A DNA stretch of 64,000 nucleotides. Origin: Halomonas litopenaei. GTDB taxonomy: Bacteria > Pseudomonadota > Gammaproteobacteria > Pseudomonadales > Halomonadaceae. Location: contig NZ_JAEKJT010000009.1 in the NCBI RefSeq assembly GCF_017303055.1, positions 148,910 through 212,909 on the forward strand. The letters are read 5' to 3'. The notes beneath the pieces are model-generated. The model was not told the DNA's origin. It worked only from the letters and a program-made list of their open reading frames with translations, and ran no database searches. Below, one piece after another: positions 61,257 through 64,000 of this stretch; position 1 is the stretch's first letter, and every line of letters begins with the position of its first letter. The position numbers and the translations under genes were made by a program.

Positions 61257-61642
61257 AATTCTTTCACCCCTGCAAGAACACGATGGACATCCTCATCCGT
61301 GCCCATCAGTTCAAACCGATAAAGAAGCGGCACCTGACACTTCTGCGCGATCACTCTCCCGGCCAGGCCAAAGGCTGCGCCGAAATTGGTGTTGCCACCC
61401 GCGATCACGCCCCGAATCAGGGACCGATTGTGTGCATCGTTGAGAAACCGAATCACCTGTGGCGGTACCGAGCTCATCGGGTCACCGTCGCCGTAGGTCG
61501 GCACAACGAGAATATATGGCTGATCGACACGCAGAGGACCGTCGTCACGACTGAGCGGAATACGCTTGGCAGACAGACCCAGCTTTTCTACAAAGCGTCG
61601 TGTATTGCCAGACTTTGTCGAGAAATAGACCAGCTCAGCCAA
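61238..61642 (-). CDS. nrdI: NrdI flavodoxin-like maturase
   Basis: Small FMN protein that generates the oxidant for the Mn2-tyrosyl cofactor of NrdF. 134 residues from the TTG at 61642 ([20 protein letters not shown]), with GGAG ahead of it. The FMN-binding loops STKSGNT, PTYGDGD and [10 protein letters not shown] are intact. The tail overlaps nrdE. Unusual start codons in both nrdI and nrdE suggest that output is limited by translation. Confidence 0.93.
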   Translation of the reverse strand: MAELVYFSTKSGNTRRFVEKLGLSAKRIPLSRDDGPLRVDQPYILVVPTYGDGDPMSSVPPQVIRFLNDAHNRSLIRGVIAGGNTNFGAAFGLAGRVIAQKCQVPLLYRFELMGTDEDVHRVLAGVKEFWKRSA

Positions 61643-61736
61643 GACGATTCTCCTGCATCCCTGAAGCCTCGGACGTGACGCGGCCATCGCCGCGCACATC
61701 CGCTAGATACGAAGAACTTACGTGCGAAGGACGTTA

Positions 61737-61961
61737 TCAGGCGACCAGCGTACTGATCTTGTCCGGGCGAAAGCCGGCCCAATGATCCTCGCCAGCGACG
61801 ACGACGGGCACCTGGCGGTAGCCCAGCTCCTGGACTCGCTGCATGGCATCGGCGTCCTGGGTCAGATCGACCACGGTATAGTCGATTCCCTGATTGTCCA
61901 GGGCGCGGTAGGTGGCGTTGCACTGGACGCAGGCAGGTTTGCTATAGATCGTGATGGTCAT
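61737..61961 (-). CDS. nrdH: NrdH glutaredoxin-like electron donor
   Basis: Redoxin that reduces NrdE. 74 residues from the ATG at 61961: TITIYSKPACVQCNATYRAL with the CVQC redox motif (Cys11/Cys14) and the NrdH-typical C-terminal GFRPDKI. The longer frame upstream covers the promoter and has no homology. First gene of nrdHIEF; nrdI begins 95 bases later. Confidence 0.93.
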   Translation of the reverse strand: MTITIYSKPACVQCNATYRALDNQGIDYTVVDLTQDADAMQRVQELGYRQVPVVVAGEDHWAGFRPDKISTLVA

Positions 61962-62071
61962 GATAATCGTTACCGTCCGTGACGTGATGATACGCCCATC
62001 ATAGGGGATGGCGTGGACATGGGCGGTCGGTGGAGTCACGGCACCAGGCCGTACTCCCCGCCTTCGGTAGG

Positions 62072-62087
62072 GCACTATATATGGTAG
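62072..62087 (-). promoter_or_regulatory. NrdR box 1 at the nrdH promoter
   Basis: GCACTATATATGGTAG, matching the NrdR consensus (ACAC-A/T-ATATAT-A/T-GTGT) at most core positions and covering the predicted -10 box. NrdR represses ribonucleotide reductase operons when dATP is high. Confidence 0.75.
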
Positions 62088-62103
62088 AGGGAGTTTTTTC
62101 CAA
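62076..62103 (-). promoter_or_regulatory. Promoter of nrdHIEF
   Basis: Minus strand: TTGGAA (62098-62103), a 16-base spacer and TATATA (62076-62081), about 115 bases before the nrdH ATG. The -10 box lies inside NrdR box 1 and the -35 touches box 2. Confidence 0.65.
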
Positions 62104-62118
62104 GCACAGATATAGTTT
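62103..62118 (-). promoter_or_regulatory. NrdR box 2 at the nrdH promoter
   Basis: AGCACAGATATAGTTT, good in one half (ATATAGT) and poor in the other. It lies exactly 31 bp, three helical turns, from box 1, which is the spacing typical of paired NrdR sites. Confidence 0.6.
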
Positions 62119-62277
62119 TTTTCTGTGCATTCCCTGTGGACAACTTTGGACACCGCTGGAGCCCGCGCCACTGCCCGCTTCCCGTCTTGTCAAGACAGCA
62201 ATAAAAATCTGTTTCAGCGCTAGGAGATCATCCGTCGCTGGTCAGCGCTCATCGGCACACGCTACCAGATAGTGTTG

Positions 62278-62306
62278 GCCTCCCCGGCCGGAGCTACCAG
62301 GGAGGC
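62278..62306 (-). terminator. Possible terminator of gnd
   Basis: AGCCTCCC and GGGAGGCC arms separated by a GC-rich loop, 20-50 bases after the gnd stop. Long loop and no T-run, so only a weak call. Between it and the NrdR boxes (62119-62277) I see a GTCTTG-T-CAAGAC palindrome but no gene. Confidence 0.4.
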
Positions 62307-62326
62307 TAATTCCTGCGCAATGATGC

Positions 62327-63232
62327 TCAGGATGACTTGATGGCATGGCCGCCAAACTCATTGCGCATGGCAGCGAGCATCTTGTCCGCATAGGAGTCGG
62401 ATTCACGGGAGCGCAGCCGCTCAAGCAGGGACATCGTGATGACGGGGGCACTAACGTCGAGTTCGATGGCCTCGCTCACCGTCCAACGCCCTTCGCCGGA
62501 ATCAGAGACATAGGGGGCGATGCCGTCAAAGGTCGGGTTCTTGTCGAGGGCATTGGCGGTCAGGTCGAGCAGCCAGGACCGTACGACGCTACCATGACGC
62601 CAGATCTCAGCGACTTGATGCAGGTCCAGCCCGAAGGAGGCCTTCTTCTCCATGATGGCGAAGCCTTCCGCAAACGCCTGCATCATGCCGTACTCGATAC
62701 CATTGTGGACCATCTTGGTGAAGTGGCCTGCCCCGCTGGGCCCTACGTGTCCCCACCCTTTATCGGCAGCCGGGGCCAGTGTCTCGAACAGCGGCTTGAG
62801 CCTCTCGACCACGGCATCATCACCGCCGACCATCATGCTGTAGCCCTCTGCCAGCCCCCACACGCCACCGCTGGTTCCCACATCCACATAGCTCAAGCCA
62901 TGTTCACGCAGCTCAGCGGCACGTCGCACGCTGTCCTTGTACATGGAGTTGCCACCATCGATGACGATGTCATCAGGGGACAGCAGCGATGTCAGCTCCT
63001 TGAGCAGTGCATCAACGGCTTCCCCCGCAGGTACCATCAGCCATACGATACGCGGGGAAGGAAGTTGCTCGACCGCCTCTGCCAGAGTCTGTGCTGGCTC
63101 AACTCCTCGCTGCTGCGCGCTGGAGAGTGCCTCAGCGCCAGGGTCTGTACCAATGACACGATGACCGCCGCGAACCAGACGTTCTGCCATGTTGGCGCCC
63201 ATGCGCCCAAGGCCAATCATTGCAAGATCCAT
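62327..63232 (-). CDS. gnd: 6-phosphogluconate dehydrogenase, short (GntZ/YqeC-like) type
   Basis: Oxidative decarboxylation of 6-phosphogluconate to ribulose 5-phosphate with NAD(P)H. 301 residues, the short form (classical Gnd is about 470). It has the Rossmann loop GLGRMGANMAERL, IVIDGGNSMYKDS, TSGGVWGLAEGYSMMVGG and the catalytic GAGHFTKMVHNGIEYGMMQ with its Lys. An Arg32-type NADP selector is replaced by GTDPGAEA (Asp after the second strand), which favours NAD. It is a separate unit upstream of nrdH. Confidence 0.9.
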   Translation of the reverse strand: MDLAMIGLGRMGANMAERLVRGGHRVIGTDPGAEALSSAQQRGVEPAQTLAEAVEQLPSPRIVWLMVPAGEAVDALLKELTSLLSPDDIVIDGGNSMYKDSVRRAAELREHGLSYVDVGTSGGVWGLAEGYSMMVGGDDAVVERLKPLFETLAPAADKGWGHVGPSGAGHFTKMVHNGIEYGMMQAFAEGFAIMEKKASFGLDLHQVAEIWRHGSVVRSWLLDLTANALDKNPTFDGIAPYVSDSGEGRWTVSEAIELDVSAPVITMSLLERLRSRESDSYADKMLAAMRNEFGGHAIKSS

Positions 63233-63410
63233 GTATGCTCCTCTAAATGAATGGTGACGTCAGTATCGTCGCGGTGCTCACGATATCTGTCGGTTCAGAT
63301 GGTGCCAATGCACAGCCGCCTTATGCGGCCTTCAACGTACGGCTGCAGAGAGCCAACGCCCGCCTTCCGCTACGCCAAACTTCGGCTAGACGGAAAACGG
63401 CGGACGTCAT
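63233..63410. other. gnd upstream region
   Basis: 178 bases between gnd and the distal rRNA terminator. It includes a small GCCGC-CTTAT-GCGGC hairpin (63319-63333). No gene is supported. It must contain the gnd promoter, which I could not define. Confidence 0.4.
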
Positions 63411-63450
63411 AAAAGAAGCCCAGCCATCTCTAGATAGCCGGGCCTCTTTT
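63411..63450 (-). terminator. Distal rRNA-operon terminator (T2 copy)
   Basis: Minus strand: an 18-bp stem (three G-U pairs) with a four-base loop, right arm ending CTTCTTTT. Its sequence and the TCAGGCATTTATTCA ahead of it are copies of the region directly after the 5S gene. Confidence 0.8.
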
Positions 63451-63464
63451 GAATAAATGCCTGA
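63451..63464 (-). pseudogene. Remnant of a 5S rRNA 3' end
   Basis: The minus strand reads TCAGGCATTTATTC, identical to the last bases of the 5S gene plus its trailer at 63880-63893, and is followed by the T2 terminator just as 5S is followed by T1. It suggests an eroded second 5S copy or a duplicated operon tail. Confidence 0.6.
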
Positions 63465-63597
63465 TCTCGCATGTAGGTGAGCCACCCTGGCGCTCTTTAC
63501 AAGGGCTGCAGCGAAGCTGCAAGAGGTGGCGAAGGCCACGAGCCCGCCCTTGAGAAGGACCAGGCCGCTCCACACCGAGGGAGCCATCGACCCGCAC
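63465..63597. repeat. Direct repeat copy A downstream of rrn
   Basis: About 133 bp, similar without gaps to copy B 208 bp further right. Both begin TCTCGCATG (which also occurs in the 5S gene), share GCTCTTTACAA and contain TGCAGC-GAA-GCTGCA hairpins (here 63507-63521). No open frame is conserved between the copies. Confidence 0.8.
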
Positions 63598-63672
63598 TCG
63601 TCTATGCAAACGATCTTGACCTTGTGGAAAATCCCGATATCCGCAGAGGTACTAGCAACCAGGCAGCTTGCC

Positions 63673-63805
63673 TCTCGCATGGGGGTGAGCCGCCCTGGAG
63701 CTCTTTACAACGGCTGCAGCGAAGCTGCAAGGGGTGGCGAACGACGCGAGCTTGCCCTTGAGGAGAGCCAGGCCGGACCGCGCCGAGGCGGTTATCGGCG
63801 CGGCC
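63673..63805. repeat. Direct repeat copy B downstream of rrn
   Basis: Second copy, with the hairpin at 63715-63729. It differs from copy A by scattered substitutions, several of them preserving the hairpin. The 75 bases between the copies are not repeated. Confidence 0.8.
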
Positions 63806-63840
63806 CCACACATAAAAAGCGGGGTCGACCCATGCATGCG

Positions 63841-63873
63841 AAAAACCCCGACCATCTCTCGATAATCGGGGTT
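63841..63873 (-). terminator. Proximal rRNA-operon terminator (T1)
   Basis: Minus strand: AACCCCGATTATC, short loop, GAGATGGTCGGGGTT and a T-run, 13 bases after the mature 5S 3' end. It is paralogous to the T2 hairpin. Confidence 0.92.
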
Positions 63874-63885
63874 CTTCTGAATAAA

Positions 63886-64000
63886 TGCCTGACGATGACC
63901 TACTCTCGCATGGGGAGACCCCACACTACCATCGGCGCTGAGCGGTTTCACTTCTGAGTTCGGCAAGGGATCAGGTGGTTCCCACTCGCTATGGTCGTCA
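63886..64000 (-). rRNA. rrf: 5S ribosomal RNA, first few bases outside the window
   Basis: Reading on the minus strand from the window edge: TGACGACCATAGCGAGTGGG, then the conserved CCGAACTCAGAAGTGAAAC and GCGCCGATGGTAGTGTGGGG, and GAGAGTAGG before the closing TCGTCAGGC. Only about four 5' bases (TGCC by pairing with the 3' end) are missing. It is the last gene of an rRNA operon whose 16S and 23S genes should lie to the right. Confidence 0.96.

Noticed and set aside
63465..63805. CRISPR or insertion-sequence ends
   Set aside because: Only two long repeats, no spacers, no terminal inverted repeats, no transposase frame nearby.
63477..63957. Short open frames (94-143 codons) next to the 5S gene
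   Set aside because: They run through terminators, repeats and the 5S gene itself, with no ribosome site and no conservation between the repeat copies.

Overview
The window reads as chromosomal DNA of a GC-rich gammaproteobacterium, most probably a member of the Halomonadaceae (Halomonas or Chromohalobacter type). The evidence is indirect: a gammaproteobacterial S10-spc-alpha, str and rpoBC gene order, coaX and birA upstream of the Tyr/Gly/Thr tRNAs as in pseudomonads, a fabA-fabB pair, a class Ib nrdHIEF operon, and protein sequences close to but distinct from E. coli and Pseudomonas. No species call is possible from sequence reading alone.

Left part (1-15.6 kb) is a mixed housekeeping region: the 5' end of a membrane-bound PAS-GGDEF-EAL protein, fabA-fabB (unsaturated fatty acid synthesis), a LoiP-type lipoprotein metalloprotease, plsC coupled to an RmlD-like NAD(P)-binding protein, a TauE/SafE permease, a small membrane protein, ssb with a strongly repetitive linker, a YajR-like MFS transporter, uvrA, a stand-alone PD-(D/E)XK nuclease and an LprI-like secreted protein.

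The middle (15.6-46.8 kb, almost all on the minus strand) is the translation and transcription super-cluster. In transcription order it holds tRNA-Tyr/Gly/Thr, tRNA-Trp, secE-nusG, rplKA, rplJL, rpoBC, rpsL-rpsG-fusA-tuf, the S10 operon, the spc operon with secY and rpmJ, and the alpha operon rpsM-rpsK-rpsD-rpoA-rplQ. Many control elements are visible: sigma70-type promoters for the tRNAs, rpsL and rpsJ, an attenuator-like hairpin between rplL and rpoB, candidate r-protein leaders before rplK, rplJ, rplC and rpsM, and terminators after tuf, rplQ and the tRNA units. The usual tufB between tRNA-Thr and tRNA-Trp is absent.

Right part (46.8-64 kb): coaX-birA; a FadR/GntR-type regulator divergent from a Cys/Met-metabolism PLP enzyme and an NhaC-family transporter, with a clear inverted repeat between them; a DJ-1/PfpI protein; a ferric-siderophore unit (AraC regulator divergent from a Fur-box-preceded TonB receptor coupled to a periplasmic esterase); the nrdH-nrdI-nrdE-nrdF operon with two NrdR boxes spaced 31 bp over its promoter; a short 6-phosphogluconate dehydrogenase; and the 3' end of an rRNA operon (5S on the minus strand). 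The 5S gene is followed by a duplicated 5S-tail/terminator module and a pair of roughly 133-bp direct repeats. No mobile element, CRISPR array or complete novel multi-gene system was found. The most unusual pieces are the rrn-downstream duplication, the orphan nuclease, the structured rpsJ-rplC spacer and the loss of tufB.
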